Shown: positions 43,893-55,004, numbered from the stretch's first letter. The stretch is DNA of 64,000 bases from Emergomyces orientalis (GCA_002110485.1 MOWL01000090.1:434001-498000); one strand, 5' to 3'. Notes: generated by a model from the letters alone, not told the origin. Made by a program: numbers and translations.

Positions 43893-45890
43893 ATGCCACC
43901 AAAATCCACAAACAACCCCCGACGCCCCGCCCCTTCCTCCACCACCTCCCGCCGCACCGCCATCCCCATTGACAGTGCCTCAACCACACCCACACCCACG
44001 CCCACACCCACAACTACAGACCCAACCAGCATCCCCATAGACCCGAACCTCACCGCTCCTCGCTCCCGAAATGTTCCCCCCACCTCTACTACAACCAGCG
44101 GCTCACCACCCCGCGCCGGCGTCCAACGCCTCCAATCTCTAAAAAAACGCACCCCAGCCGGCTCCCTAATCCCGCTAAACCCAGATGGCACAACACCCAA
44201 ACCGACCCTGCGCTACCAGCCGCGCGCAGTGGCGCGGAAGAGTAAAACGGAACGTGAGGCATTGGAGAGGCTTGAGGCGGAGAGGCAGAGGGAGAGGATG
44301 AAGGAGGCGGCCGCGCTAAGGAGGGCGGATGCGGTTGCTACGGGTAGGGGTGGTGATAGAGGGGGTAGAGGGAGGGGGAGGGGGAGGGGGAGGGGGAGGG
44401 GGAGGGGGAAGGGTATGTTTGTTGGGGGTGATGTTTCGGGGCCTTTGGGGTCTGGAATGTCAATGCGGAGTCGGGGAGGTGGGTATGGAGGGGCGGCGGG
44501 GAAGGGGAAGTATGGGCATGGGCATGGGGGTAGATCTGGTGGAGAGAAGGCGCATGGTATTGTACGGGCGAAGAGTGAGGATGGGGTTGGCGGCGGTGGT
44601 GGGAGTGGGAGTGGGGATATTTCGTCGGATGAGGGGAGTGATGGAGGGCCTAGGTTTAGTATTGAGCAGATCAATATTATTAGTGATGAGGAGGAGGAAG
44701 GGGAGGAGGGGGAGTTTGAGGAAGGGGAAGGGAAGGGGAAGATGCCGGCTAGGGATTTTGTGGGTGGTGGTACGGGGAGAGGATTGAGGCCTGTTCGGGT
44801 TGAGAGACAGGAGCATCAGGAAAGGTCGGTTGGTATTAATACGGATGCGAGCTCTGAGAAATCCGCGGAGTTAAGAAAGCAGGCGAAGGCGAAGGCGAAG
44901 GAGAAGCAAGGGGGGGAGGAGAGTTTGTTTGTTCAAGACAGTGAGGAGGAAGCTGAGGGTGGAAATGAGAATGAAGCTGACGATGCGGTGGAGGTCACCT
45001 CGGAGAAAGCTGTTGGCGGTGCAGCGTATGGAGGAATACGAATCAAGGAGGAACCTGCGGATGATGGAGATGTGTCTATGGCTGATGCTATACCGCAAGC
45101 CATAGACGATAGCCCTACAACAACGGACGCTGGGATTGTAACGCCAGCTGCGCCAAAGACAAAAACAAAGAAGCAAAGAGTTACTATCCAGGACCCACGG
45201 AGCAAACTACAGACAGAGGAAGAGCGGCAGGAATGGGACCGCCACGAGCAGGATATAGAGCATCTCAAGCAGGCGTTGGGGACGATAACTCCTCACGATA
45301 AGCCGGTGCAAGGTGAACAGGCCCCAGAACAAGAAGATGAGGCAAAAGCGGTTGAAGCACCGAAGGACGAGCGAGCTGGTAGGCTCTTCCTTATTCAGTT
45401 CCCGCCCGCGACGCCCAATCTCGTCGCACCCTCACAGATTGTAGATGAGACGGATCAGGACGTGGTTGAGACGGGTGCGCAAACAAACACCCAATATCCA
45501 TCAATCCCCCCGATTAAAAAGGAAGCCACTGACGACCTACCCGTCCCACAACCCACTTTCACCGACAACAATAACGGTAACGGCGTTCTCTCCCAATTAA
45601 TCACAGCAACCAACTCCTCTCTCCCGCCAGGCCGGGTAGGCAAGTTGAACATCCACCAATCCGGGCGGGCAACAATAGACTGGGGTGGGATCGGCTTCGA
45701 ATTGACCAAGGGGAGCGACGTAGAGTTCTTGCAAGATGCGATTGTGGCATCCGGGGAAAAACCCACGCTTACTCGAACGGACGTGGGACTGCCGCAGGAT
45801 GAGTTGGAAGCAAAACGAGTATGGGCGATGTCGCAAGTTAGTGGGAAGTTTGTTGTGACGCCTGATTGGGAGGCGTTACTCGGGGTTTAA
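43893..45890 (+). CDS. RPC53: RNA polymerase III subunit Rpc53 (RPC4)
   Basis: Single exon, 665 aa, start MPPKSTNNPRRPAPS. The C-terminal ~170 residues carry the family signature: GRLFLIQFPPATPN, then GRVGKLNIHQSGRATIDWGG, FELTKGSDVEFLQDAIV and the terminal VWAMSQVSGKFVVTPDWE. With its partner Rpc37, Rpc53 forms a TFIIF-like subcomplex of pol III that works in termination and reinitiation on tRNA and 5S genes. The N-terminal ~450 residues are disordered: Pro/Thr-rich, then Arg/Gly repeats (~150-172, coded by a GGGGAG-rich tract at 44349-44411), Gly-rich, then acidic and Lys-rich stretches. An IKEEP-type sumoylation-like motif occurs (IRIKEEPADD). The Arg/Gly block is longer than I would expect for the family. 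Confidence 0.93.
   Translation: MPPKSTNNPRRPAPSSTTSRRTAIPIDSASTTPTPTPTPTTTDPTSIPIDPNLTAPRSRNVPPTSTTTSGSPPRAGVQRLQSLKKRTPAGSLIPLNPDGTTPKPTLRYQPRAVARKSKTEREALERLEAERQRERMKEAAALRRADAVATGRGGDRGGRGRGRGRGRGRGRGKGMFVGGDVSGPLGSGMSMRSRGGGYGGAAGKGKYGHGHGGRSGGEKAHGIVRAKSEDGVGGGGGSGSGDISSDEGSDGGPRFSIEQINIISDEEEEGEEGEFEEGEGKGKMPARDFVGGGTGRGLRPVRVERQEHQERSVGINTDASSEKSAELRKQAKAKAKEKQGGEESLFVQDSEEEAEGGNENEADDAVEVTSEKAVGGAAYGGIRIKEEPADDGDVSMADAIPQAIDDSPTTTDAGIVTPAAPKTKTKKQRVTIQDPRSKLQTEEERQEWDRHEQDIEHLKQALGTITPHDKPVQGEQAPEQEDEAKAVEAPKDERAGRLFLIQFPPATPNLVAPSQIVDETDQDVVETGAQTNTQYPSIPPIKKEATDDLPVPQPTFTDNNNGNGVLSQLITATNSSLPPGRVGKLNIHQSGRATIDWGGIGFELTKGSDVEFLQDAIVASGEKPTLTRTDVGLPQDELEAKRVWAMSQVSGKFVVTPDWEALLGV
44349..44411 (+). 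repeat. GGGGAG-rich minisatellite coding an Arg-Gly repeat
   Basis: A near-perfect tandem of AGGGGG units in the RPC53 coding frame that encodes alternating Arg and Gly. Its length probably varies between strains. Confidence 0.85.
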
Positions 45891-47040
45891 GCGGCATATA
45901 AAGCATATTTGGAATGCAGGAAGCTGCGCACTGCATATGGAACTCCAAGTGACGAAATGCTCATAAAGGTAGATATATAGCCGAGTGAGAACATAGGGAA
46001 CACTGAGAACCGAAATCCCACCCATAACGATCGAGAGCAAAGGCCATTTTAAAAGTGCGTACAGGTATCCTTTGACGAGCCCTTCTTTTGGTAGACGACA
46101 AGGGCGTAGATATATGATGACGAAGCTCCGTGCCTAGAGACATCAAAACGGAACACATCTATAAATGTGTTCCCAAGACTCTACTTTCATTCGGTATCTT
46201 TATCTACATCTTTAACTCAGACGTGTAAATTTGAGTTAATTATCCCTATCATCTCTATTTTACATACTAGTATCTATAGATATCCTTTCCCTATGTTAAT
46301 CCGTTTCGCACAATGAAGAACCCTGCCATCCAATTAAGCTTTACACGCTAGCAATTAGACCCATGGTTCGAATATTTCTAGCGATTTTCTTTATTAACTC
46401 TAAACCAATTAACTACCGCATGTTATTTACACTAAAATATTATATCAGCCAATAAGTCGCCAGGAAATACACGACTAGTAATCTCAAGTTGAATTGCTCC
46501 TGGACCCGTCTGTGCCTCCCTATGGCAGCCCTGTCGTAGTTATCATTTAGGTAGTAGCAATTTTTCTAGAGAGCGGCGAAGCCAGAAAGTTCATTTCACA
46601 GAGGAAACTACTGTGTGAGTACCAAGGAAAAATATTTCTCCGGCTCCAGTGGTTGAACATCACGTGGCGGAAAATAGGGGCCTGAGCCCTCCGTTGCAGC
46701 CAGAAATGTTGGTAACAGCTGTTGTTGTTATTGTTGAAAGAAACCCCAAAGGGGGTTTTGCAAGACATGCTAACCGCGACACCACGCAAAAAAAATGCAT
46801 GATATGGATTCCTATCCTGCTCATCACACTCCCGCATCACACTCCCGCAAATGACGGTGTCGCTAACGAGCTGACACCTAGCAATGCCAGCACCCTCAAA
46901 CCACCCAAAGCCCTTCTCAAAGGTTTCACCACCCTCTCAAATTCCAAAGAGGAGGAGGAAGATATGAGGGCTGAATTTCAGTATGCGCAAAAGAGGGCTG
47001 TTTTCTTTATACCGAGTTACAAAACCAGGAGGAAGAAATT
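45891..47040. other. Intergenic region right of RPC53
   Basis: No gene is supported. AT-rich from 46160 to 46460. A plus-strand ORF at 46649-47053 runs into the APH-like relic but has no family signature in its first two thirds. Confidence 0.45.
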
Positions 47041-48290
47041 AAGATGCTTGTAGCTTCTCATTGCAGGTTGGCCCTTGACCAGGTCCAAATTCCAGAAACG
47101 GTTGACCCAGTCAAAAGGCTTGTGTGGCTACATGGAAGTTTCAACGTGTGTGTCCCTGTTTATCTCAACCGTTCCGGAGCGTCCCTGCCGTCGAAAGTGG
47201 CATTCAGTGCCTCTACCGTATAAGATTGGTGAAAAACACTATTCAGGCAATGGAGAAGAGAAAGTGCGGTCTGAGGCGGCAACATATATCTGGATCAGCA
47301 GGAACTGCCCGGATATTCCGATTCCAAAGTTACGAGGATTTGGTGTCCCTGGCGACCTTAGTGTGAGTTTATGGCATTCTCCCAACAGCTATTAAATACC
47401 AATATCTAGTGGGAGGGTAATTATTCGACCCCAAATTCCTTCCACTCTGGCAAAGGATTAAGGCCTATACCTGGCGCTTTTCTGGCGTCTGTGTAGGGCT
47501 CCAATCCCCGAATACCTCCCAAAGAGGAGGACTGCATTCTTAGAAAACGGCTATCTTCTGATTGACTGGATTGAGACTGAAAATTCGCAAATGCTTTCCA
47601 ACACATTTTCCAACCCACATACAGAGCACAAACTCAGAACCCTTATCGATGTATGCTTTATCGATGTATGGCAAAGATTATGATATCTCTCGCGAAAATT
47701 CCACAACCTCGAATTGGGTCTCGGACCGTTGATAATCGTGGTCACATCAGCCTGTCCAATCGTCCCATGTTTTTCTATCTCAATCAACTTGAGAATTGGG
47801 CTATTCCAACCAGTATCCCACGGAATATGACATATAAACGTGCTGCTAATCTTTATCTTGATTTACTTACTGGCCATGACAATCGCTTGCGTCATCAGGG
47901 AAATACTGTCTATGGCAGTGAAGATTCACGTTCTCAAGCCGCATATCTAGTTCTCATGAGAGCACCTTCTTCAAAAATTCACTGACCGATCACTCCGTGA
48001 CGGTCCATTCGTCATGCAACTGACAGATATGCACACTCCACTCCCCTGCCGCAACAATGAAACATGCACTGGAAGACGGTCGGTACTGGTATTTCTCTGC
48101 ATTGGTATCGCCAAAGGGCTTGTATAATCTTTTCCGAACGCATATTTTGCCATTTTATGACAAACCGCCTCAAGGGACCCTCGTTTTGGCTATCTCCCCG
48201 TATTGGACACCTGGCATGAGTTCTTTTGTGGATTCAAAGATGAAAGGATTCACAGAATACTTTCAAGATATTCATGATGTATTCAAATAG
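47041..48290 (+). pseudogene. APH-like phosphotransferase pseudogene
   Basis: Pieces in shifting frames follow the order of a fungal phosphotransferase (APH) family: VDPVKRLVWLHGSFNVCVP (~47100), SLPSKVAF, then LPYKIGEKHY and EEKVRSEAATYIWISRNCPD (~47215-47310), LLIDWIETENSQMLSNTF (~47560-47610), AKIMISLAKIPQPRIGS and ISLSNRPMFFYLNQLENWAI (~47670-47810), and NLYLDLLTGHDNRLRHQ (~47850). After FTDRSLRDGPFVMQLTDMH (~48030), where the catalytic segment with the metal-binding Asp should follow, the sequence jumps to ALEDGRYWYFSALVSPKGL, which belongs near the C-terminus, and ends at 48290. So there are several frameshifts and an internal deletion of the catalytic core. Non-functional. Confidence 0.75.
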
Positions 48291-49825
48291 CAAGAAGAGT
48301 GGAAGGCATTACTAAAAATGCGATCCACCCAATCAAGAGTATAATTTCTGATATGATCAACGATAGCCACGTCCAAAAGCTCTCCATTTTAAATCCCACC
48401 AAAACACATAATTATTAAACGCCGGAGCCAACAAGACATCCTATGCTTCCTGGAAAAACGTAAGTCCAGTAGTCCAGTATCCGGAAATATAATGAGAACG
48501 GCAATTATGAAAACGATATTACGGAAGCCGTAATAACCGGCCTAGCTATGTTTTGCTACTCGTTATCTCGCAGATTTCGCATGCGACGTAAGAGAGCAGT
48601 CTACTTTTTCCCCACTCACCGCATGAAACTTTTTCTTCCTTTTTATTAATGGCAATGGCGGAATCACTAGCTGGATCGGTTCTTTCGAAAGTCAATTTTT
48701 GGTCGAGGATGAGGCTCGAACGGACGCTCGAACATGCAACAATGAGACGTTGAAATATTTTTGCACCACGAGCTTCTGCTAGTGGGCCTCTGGCATAACC
48801 AGCCATCTAGCTATATGTCCCATGTTGAGACAATAATCTATGATCGATGTGTGTACATGTACATTACATTACATACACTTATTGGTAGCACAGTCTTCAC
48901 ATGTGCAAATCCCTTGACACCAGGAATACTGAAGGCCCCAGGGAGCCATTGCCCAGCCTTAACCTCGCACCAAAGGGAAAAGTCTGGGGAGGTTCAACAT
49001 GACCTCGAATCGATCTCTGCTGAAAGTTTATAAATATTTTATGTCAATAACCGAGTTGGTTGCTATCGCAGTTTCAGGATATACCAGCTCCTTCAGGCCA
49101 ATCAGGCCAATCAGGCCAATGAACGCGTGATCTGACTCTGTTGCTTTTATTTAAGGGTCTTTATCATTGCGAAGCTGGTACCCACGTTTAATGTGGCGTT
49201 GTTGCAGCTAACATTTCAGCTTTTTTGGCATTCAAAAGGTTGGTTGCACCAACCCTCCTGGCTTATCTGTGGATGAAATGAGCTATGTGGGAAAATACAA
49301 AGGTTGATATATCACCCATAATTAACTACAGCACAGATACATTACCTTTTTTGTTCCCTCCATGCCACTCAAGGAAGAAGTCGGGCACTTTGAATTCCTT
49401 TGTCTCAACAACTGATGCATCTCCCCTAAGGCTTCTGCTTAGCGATCGATGCCTTTGCAGGCCTCATCTACGCCCACTTTTGTTTCCTCAGCAATTTCGA
49501 GGGCAAACTGACAATCGGACTCTAATGTGCACGTGTTACTCTCATAAGCACCTCCGTGAACCATTCTTAAATCGATAATGTGCAGTTTGGGATGCTTTGC
49601 TGTCGTGGCAGCTTTTGATATTCTTTGTCCTTTCCTTACTGTTATCCGTTTCACCGTTTGGGCTCCTTTAAATTGAGTCGAAGCTCCTATGGCCCGAATC
49701 TTTTTGTCCTGCTTTCTCGATGACTTGTTCTGCTATCGTCCATATCTCTTACTGGCCATCACTACTCCTGCCCGTCAGGTGACGAAATGCATTTACGAAC
49801 GCTTATCTTCTCCTAACTCCCACAG
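48291..49825. other. Intergenic region between the APH relic and the secreted-protein gene
   Basis: No gene is supported. A 9-bp unit (CAGGCCAAT) is repeated three times near 49096-49122. The first exon and signal peptide of the next gene should lie in the last few hundred bases but I could not place them; an intron 3' end with a CTAAC branch and CCCACAG is visible at 49812-49825. Confidence 0.45.
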
Positions 49826-50670
49826 TTTGTCTTCTTAATGGCGTTCTAGGCCAAGGGCACCAAGGGAATACTCCAAGAGATCAACCTGACGAATTATCCT
49901 TAAACACAGCCGTTCTCCAGAAAGGGTCCGAGTTAGATGGAGATAAAGAAGCTCTGAATAAAGATGAAGTCACTCCTTCTAAAACGTAGGCGCCAGCAGC
50001 CTTTGATGTTTAATGGGATTTAGATTCAGCTAACTGGGAAGCAGTTCATCGAACAACTTCATCAACTATTGCGATGGGCAAACTTTAACAAACGGCACAA
50101 AGAACAAGGAAGGATCTTGCAACGGTATCCGTGTGTAGTTCTTGATTCCCGCAATACAATACCTAGCTATCTTGGAAGCTCGGGTTATCGCTAATCCTAC
50201 TACTTCAGCCATGGGCCAGATTCCCTCCACAAAAAACATGGTTTCTACCCTCATCACGGCCCCTGTGACGGGCGATGTCTTCAAGGTCAATCAGTCAATT
50301 GTTTTCAAAATCGTAGTTCGAAACATCGAGATGGGCTTCTACACCAACATATCTTTCCGCTCCACAATCACTTAATAGCGAAGGATTCGTACAAGGTCAC
50401 ACACATCTCACCGTCCAGTTTATGGGGCCCAGCGCCACCGCGATTCACGCCCCAGATGCGAGCAATCCGATTTGGTTCAAGAGTGTCAACAACCCGCATC
50501 CCGAAAATAAAGCTGACGGTTTCACTGCTACGCTGGATGGGGGCCTTGGGAGGCCGGGATTTTACCGCGTGTGCACTTTGACAGCGGCAGCCAACCATCA
50601 ACCGGTCATCATGCCGGTTCCCAACCGCGGCGCGCAGGATGACTGCACAAAATTCAAGGTTATTTCTTAA
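49826..50670 (+). pseudogene. Secreted-protein family gene with one frameshift
   Basis: Spliced exons ~49826-49985, 50045-50124 and 50209-50670 give GVLGQGHQGNTPRDQPDEL, then TSSNNFINYCDGQTLTNG, KEGSCNAMGQIPSTKNM, VRNIEMGFYTN, then a break, and SAPQSLNSEGFVQGHTHLTV to NHQPVIMPVPNRGAQDDCTK. Introns of 59 nt (GCTAAC branch) and 84 nt restore the frame at both early joins. The order matches a broad family of fungal extracellular proteins that lacks a defined activity (hallmarks: NNFIN-C near the start, GHxH-V in the middle, NHQPV near the end). Around 50350 the frame slips by one inside a segment where relatives have ~4 more residues, so a small deletion has broken the gene, or the assembly has an error. 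The start and signal peptide are not identified. Confidence 0.65.
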
Positions 50671-52276
50671 CAAAAGAAACACCAAAATATGAGCACAATA
50701 ACAAGGACACCAAACCAAATAAAATTAACAATCATTATCCAGAACTCAGGTTTCTGGTGCCTTCCCTCGACATTTCCTCTTTTTGCAGTTTCATTCATAC
50801 GCCCAATGGCGAACCACCTGCGAGCGCTCAGCTTTTGAGTCCGCTCTCTCCACCAGTGACCAATTTTTTCTTGCGTGTCACTATCTGATTACACAATACG
50901 AATGTTGAGTTCGATCGTAGAATCTATCTCATCAGAGGTATATGTAGTACTATAAAATTCCGATGTAATTGTAAGATAGTCAATACAACTCTAATTTCAT
51001 TCCTGTTGCTAAAACCAAACATTAATGCACTCACAATTGGCCCAGCGTCTCGTTGTCGTTTTATCGACTTGCTAAATAGTACCATAGGCTCAGTGGTTAA
51101 AGGGGCTGGACCTGTCCAACAGTCCACCGCCAAACTGTCCAACCCTGTTACAAGATCTTAGGTCTCTTTGTGAGATGTTAGTTTTAATAGAGCTACCTAC
51201 AATTCCTTATAAGGGTTACATCCTAGCATCACAGTAAGAGTCCTCATATCTACAGGTGCTTGAAAATATGGACGTCGTTCGAGCTCTAAAAGGATTGAAA
51301 GCGATTAGGGCGCGCTGGCTCATTTCACGAGGCGGCTCCCCATGTCCAAATAGGGAAAGATTTCATGCCAATCACCAGCAGAGCGATAACAGCCTTCTTC
51401 CATCACCATCATCGTCATCATGACCACTAGCCATCGTTTGTCTTCATTCACGGGAGAGAAATGATAATCCAGTTTTCATACTGCTTTCTTGATCATCTGC
51501 TAACTGAAACTCCCTAACCTGGATTGTCAACCTTCGAAATAATCATAATCATTGTCAGAAGCCAGCGCAAACCCCACCCCGCCCACCGAGGAAGATCAAT
51601 CATTCTTGCGCTTCTTGTAGCTGAATAGATGCCGAGGAAAGGGAAAGACGAAAAAAGAGCGAGGAACCCAGAGCTTATTATTTAAGAATTCATTTTTTAT
51701 GCGACAGTCAAATTGAGAATATCCCAACGCCCAATCACGGATTCAGATTGCAAAGCAAGCCAGCATTCGCCATTCAACACAGGAAAAAGGAGGGTCAACG
51801 TATACTCCCAAGAGCGGGATATAAAGAGGATAAACCACTGGATTGAGGCACGGGAAGATTGTTCTTACCCGATCGGGCAGAATTTCAGTGTTTGAGATTC
51901 CGCATTCATCAAAATCCGTTCCAAGGTTGCTCAAACCTGTTGTTGAGTTTGCGGGCGCCTATCTACCTACGCTCGGCCCATATCTTCGGTTTCTTTGTTT
52001 GAAACACAAACTCATATTGCTTGAAACATCCCACTCGTTACTCTAGTAAGATACCACCCACTTGTATATATTTTTTATCTTAGAAATTTTGCGCATCACA
52101 CTAACGAGACACTGTCGACGCAGTTCATCCTCCCCCACCCCTTAACACTTGCCGATATATACATATAAACCACCCTCGAAACGACCCTCGAAACATATTT
52201 ACCAAAGACGCCCCGTAGAAATATCTGAAGTACAACACCACACAACTAGAGAGGCAAAATCATAACATAGATCAAA
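50671..52276. other. Intergenic region left of the small membrane protein
   Basis: 1.6 kb without a supported gene. The last ~250 bp upstream of 52277 hold a TATATATTTT run and a C/A-rich leader. Nothing else is recognised. Confidence 0.45.
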
Positions 52277-52799
52277 ATGAACGGCTATCCCGGAACAGTC
52301 AACTCCGTCAGGCCTGGCGACATCCACCCCATTCCTTACACGCCCATACCATCCATCGGGACAGAATTAGGCATTATGTTTGGCTTCATCGTCCTCTCGC
52401 TAGTGACCATGCTTCTCTACTGGTATTTTTGGCAAGGTATGTCGCACACATATCACCCTCAAATCCACTCCCTTCCAGTCCTCATCTCAATGATCTAAAT
52501 AAATAAACATTCGTATACGCCCTCCGATCCATCACTCCTGTAAAGATAAGCTAAAATGAATCATAGCCGCCCAAAAGCGGAACGCTGCCATAGAAGCCGC
52601 TCGTCGCGAGGCCCTCACAGCACAAGAGCGACAACGGCGATCTGAGAAACATCCAGAGCAGGGCATGGACTCTAATAGCGAGCATGATGATTTGGCTGTT
52701 TCGGGAGCTATTGATGGGATACCAAGTCGGTCGACTCGGAACGGCACAAGTGCGAATGGTTTTGGGTTTGGGAATACGATGCAGGACTTGATTGTTTAA
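52277..52799 (+). CDS. Small single-pass membrane protein, 130 aa
   Basis: Exons 52277-52436 and 52567-52799, intron of 130 nt (GTATGT ... AATCATAG); the join completes WQ-AAQKRNAAIEAARREAL. The N-terminal ~35 residues are uncharged and Pro-rich (IHPIPYTPIPSIGTEL); residues ~37-55 form one membrane helix (IMFGFIVLSLVTMLLYWYF); a basic then acidic soluble tail follows and ends GFGNTMQDLIV. No cleavable signal peptide is evident. I recognise no family. A Leu/Ile/Val-only end after a Gly/Asn-rich segment looks like a conserved short motif. The intron position and good start context make it a credible gene. Confidence 0.65.
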
Positions 52800-53264
52800 T
52801 GAAGGGTGTTTTGTTTGCGAGTTCTTTTCTCTATTCCTTTCTTTATTGTTATTTTTTGGTTTGGTTGGGCTGTGATGTGATTATGATATGGAACGGCGGA
52901 TACGGGCATGCTCGGGGTTATTTGGATGCGGAAAGGCGTTTTGTTGGAATCGATGTTTTGGGAGGTTTTTCGTTTTTTGTTCGGATCTTTCTTGCACATT
53001 ATTACATCTTTGATGATATGGCACGTATAGACCTTTGCTATCATTTCTAACACCGAGATCTCATGACGGTTTATGAATGGTTGATTGTCCTTTTATCCTA
53101 TGTTTGGTCCTTGGTTTGATGATTGAAATTTAGTTCTTCCTTGATCAGCAGACGAGTGATAATATATATACATAATAAGCAAAAACAATCTACAATCTAT
53201 TTATGTGTGTCTGTAAACGCCCGCGAGGAGCTTTTATACCGCCATCAAGCCATTTGAACACGCA
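52800..53264. other. Convergent intergenic region
   Basis: 465 bp between the 3' ends of the small membrane protein gene and the FEX gene; T-rich on the left. No feature is seen. Confidence 0.5.
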
Positions 53265-55004
53265 TCAACAAACCGCAAGACCAAAACCAGCCGCCCACTT
53301 CAAGGACCCAACAACGACAACCAAAATTCCCAGCGCAACAGCAAGTGTAACGAACCCATAAATATACGCATGTTCATGCTCAAGAGTATCCAACTCAGCC
53401 ACCCACGTACTCACAGTTGTCGTACAGCCGCAGAACCCATCCATAATGCCCTGCAGTACCTGGCAGCCAGTGAGACGAGATACACTAGCCGCACCTGCCG
53501 CAACAGCAGCGGAAGACGAGGCAAACGAGGTGGCAGACAACGCAAGCACATGCGTGGACCTCTGTAGATCGTAACACATAGCCAGCACCAGTGTGCCGAA
53601 GATATTTACCACGAACGTCCCCAAAGGAAACCTAGGAATGCGCGCGTTAAGTAATAGCGAGACGTAGAAGCGTATCAGACAGCCCAGCGGCGCGAAGACG
53701 ATGGCGAAGACGGCTCTGCCGCGCCAATGCTCGTGGACCCCTAGAGAACGATCTGGGGGCCAGATGGCGAGGAAAGCAGCGCCGAGCCAGCAACCTACGG
53801 CCAGGAAGCAAATAAAGGGGTCGAGACATCTTCGTGAGAAAACGTAGGGGATCACGGGGGTGTATTCGTCCATGAAAATGGCCAGGTGGGAGCCGAGGAT
53901 TAAGGCGCCGAGGCTGAGGGAGAGGGTGTAGATTATTATTGCGAGCACGGCCATGAAGCTGTATCCCCCGTTGCGGGGCACAGGGGATGATGGGTGGCCT
54001 GGTGTTGGGAGATCGTTCGACAGGGCCAGGAAAACGTCAAGCATGAAAGTGGAGAAGGAGGTGAAGGAGCCGCAGAAGCCGGTTGTGAGGCCGATATAGA
54101 GGGGTATAGTCTTTTTGACGGCCTTGTGGGTTTGGAGGGACTGGGCGGGTGCGAGTGGTGGTGTTATCGATTCGTCTTTTTGTTCATTTTGTTCCTGGTA
54201 CCCCTGTCCTTGTGGTTGCTGTTCGAGATGCTGCTGCTGCTGCTGCGTTTGGTGGCCGGGGAAATGGAGATACCGTCGGCGGGGCTGTCTCATAGGGTGC
54301 GGCGAATGAGAATCAGAAGTTGGAAGGGAAGAAGGGCCACTCGACGTGTTGGATTCACGTCTTGACCGTTTTCGCTTCCACTGGCCCCATTCTTCGCGGA
54401 ACAGTTTTCGATCTTCAGCTAAAAATCCCATGAGGAAGCATCCTCCTACATTCGCCCACGTAACTCCTGTAGTCAAAGGTGCACCAGGATAAACCGTCAA
54501 CCACTCCATACCAATCCGGGCTAGTGCTCCTAGGATTGAGAAAAACACGAGATATGAGATGGTATAAAGGCGAGTGGCATAAGCCGATAATTTTGCCTCG
54601 ATTCCGGCAACATGTTCAACCCTCGGGGGTGGCGCCGTAATGCGAGACTCGGCACTCTCGAGAGCTGCCCAGTTACCCCGCTGGGATGGTACGCGATCGA
54701 CGGGAGGAGGTACGGCAAGCTCAGTAAGCGATCCAGCGCTCTCCAAATGTCTTCGGAAAATCTCTTCACGGGTGCGATTTCTTCGCAATTCGATTTCCGC
54801 GTCTTCGCGGGTATCTGGGATAGCACGCTCAGTGAGGTCTGCAATTTGCCCCTCTTCCGCTCTGCGGCGTCCCTCCCTCCATCCTGACTGCTCCTCTTCG
54901 AGATCTCGGCCACGTATCAATTCCCGACCGTGCAGGGCCTCTGGCTGAGCTTCTAGTTCCCTAGGGGAGCCGCGAAAGTCAATTTTGGAATTTTCGTCAT
55001 CCAT
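53265..55004 (-). CDS. FEX1: Fluoride export channel, two fused CrcB domains
   Basis: Single exon, 579 aa. The N-terminal ~140 residues are charged and disordered (start MDDENSKIDFRGSPRE). Two homologous CrcB/Fluc domains follow in one chain. Domain 1: LGALARIGMEWL, WANVGGCFLMGFL (conserved Asn), a long basic and Gln-rich loop, then TTGFCGSFTSFSTFMLD. Domain 2: FAPLGCLIRFYVSLLL, FVVNIFGTLVLAM, then MDGFCGCTTTVSTWVAE. A helix between them fixes the inverted arrangement of the halves. FEX proteins sit in the plasma membrane and expel fluoride. The Phe-box residues are present in domain 1 (SFTSFSTF) and replaced in domain 2 (CTTTVSTW), so probably only one of the two pores conducts, as is known for yeast FEX asymmetry. 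Divergent from the UPRT gene. Confidence 0.93.
   Translation of the reverse strand: MDDENSKIDFRGSPRELEAQPEALHGRELIRGRDLEEEQSGWREGRRRAEEGQIADLTERAIPDTREDAEIELRRNRTREEIFRRHLESAGSLTELAVPPPVDRVPSQRGNWAALESAESRITAPPPRVEHVAGIEAKLSAYATRLYTISYLVFFSILGALARIGMEWLTVYPGAPLTTGVTWANVGGCFLMGFLAEDRKLFREEWGQWKRKRSRRESNTSSGPSSLPTSDSHSPHPMRQPRRRYLHFPGHQTQQQQQHLEQQPQGQGYQEQNEQKDESITPPLAPAQSLQTHKAVKKTIPLYIGLTTGFCGSFTSFSTFMLDVFLALSNDLPTPGHPSSPVPRNGGYSFMAVLAIIIYTLSLSLGALILGSHLAIFMDEYTPVIPYVFSRRCLDPFICFLAVGCWLGAAFLAIWPPDRSLGVHEHWRGRAVFAIVFAPLGCLIRFYVSLLLNARIPRFPLGTFVVNIFGTLVLAMCYDLQRSTHVLALSATSFASSSAAVAAGAASVSRLTGCQVLQGIMDGFCGCTTTVSTWVAELDTLEHEHAYIYGFVTLAVALGILVVVVGSLKWAAGFGLAVC

Noticed and set aside
44213..44674. 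Pro/Leu-rich minus-strand ORF opposite RPC53
   Set aside because: Antisense shadow of the GGGGAG-rich coding tract; composition is explained entirely by the repeat.
46649..47053. 134-aa plus-strand ORF before the APH relic
   Set aside because: No motif; only its end overlaps the region where the APH-like fragments begin, in another frame.
49439..49654. Minus-strand ORF beginning MKRITVRKGQRISKAATT
   Set aside because: Some residues look coding (LHIIDLRMVHGGAYESN), but it has no family I know and no promoter or intron support.
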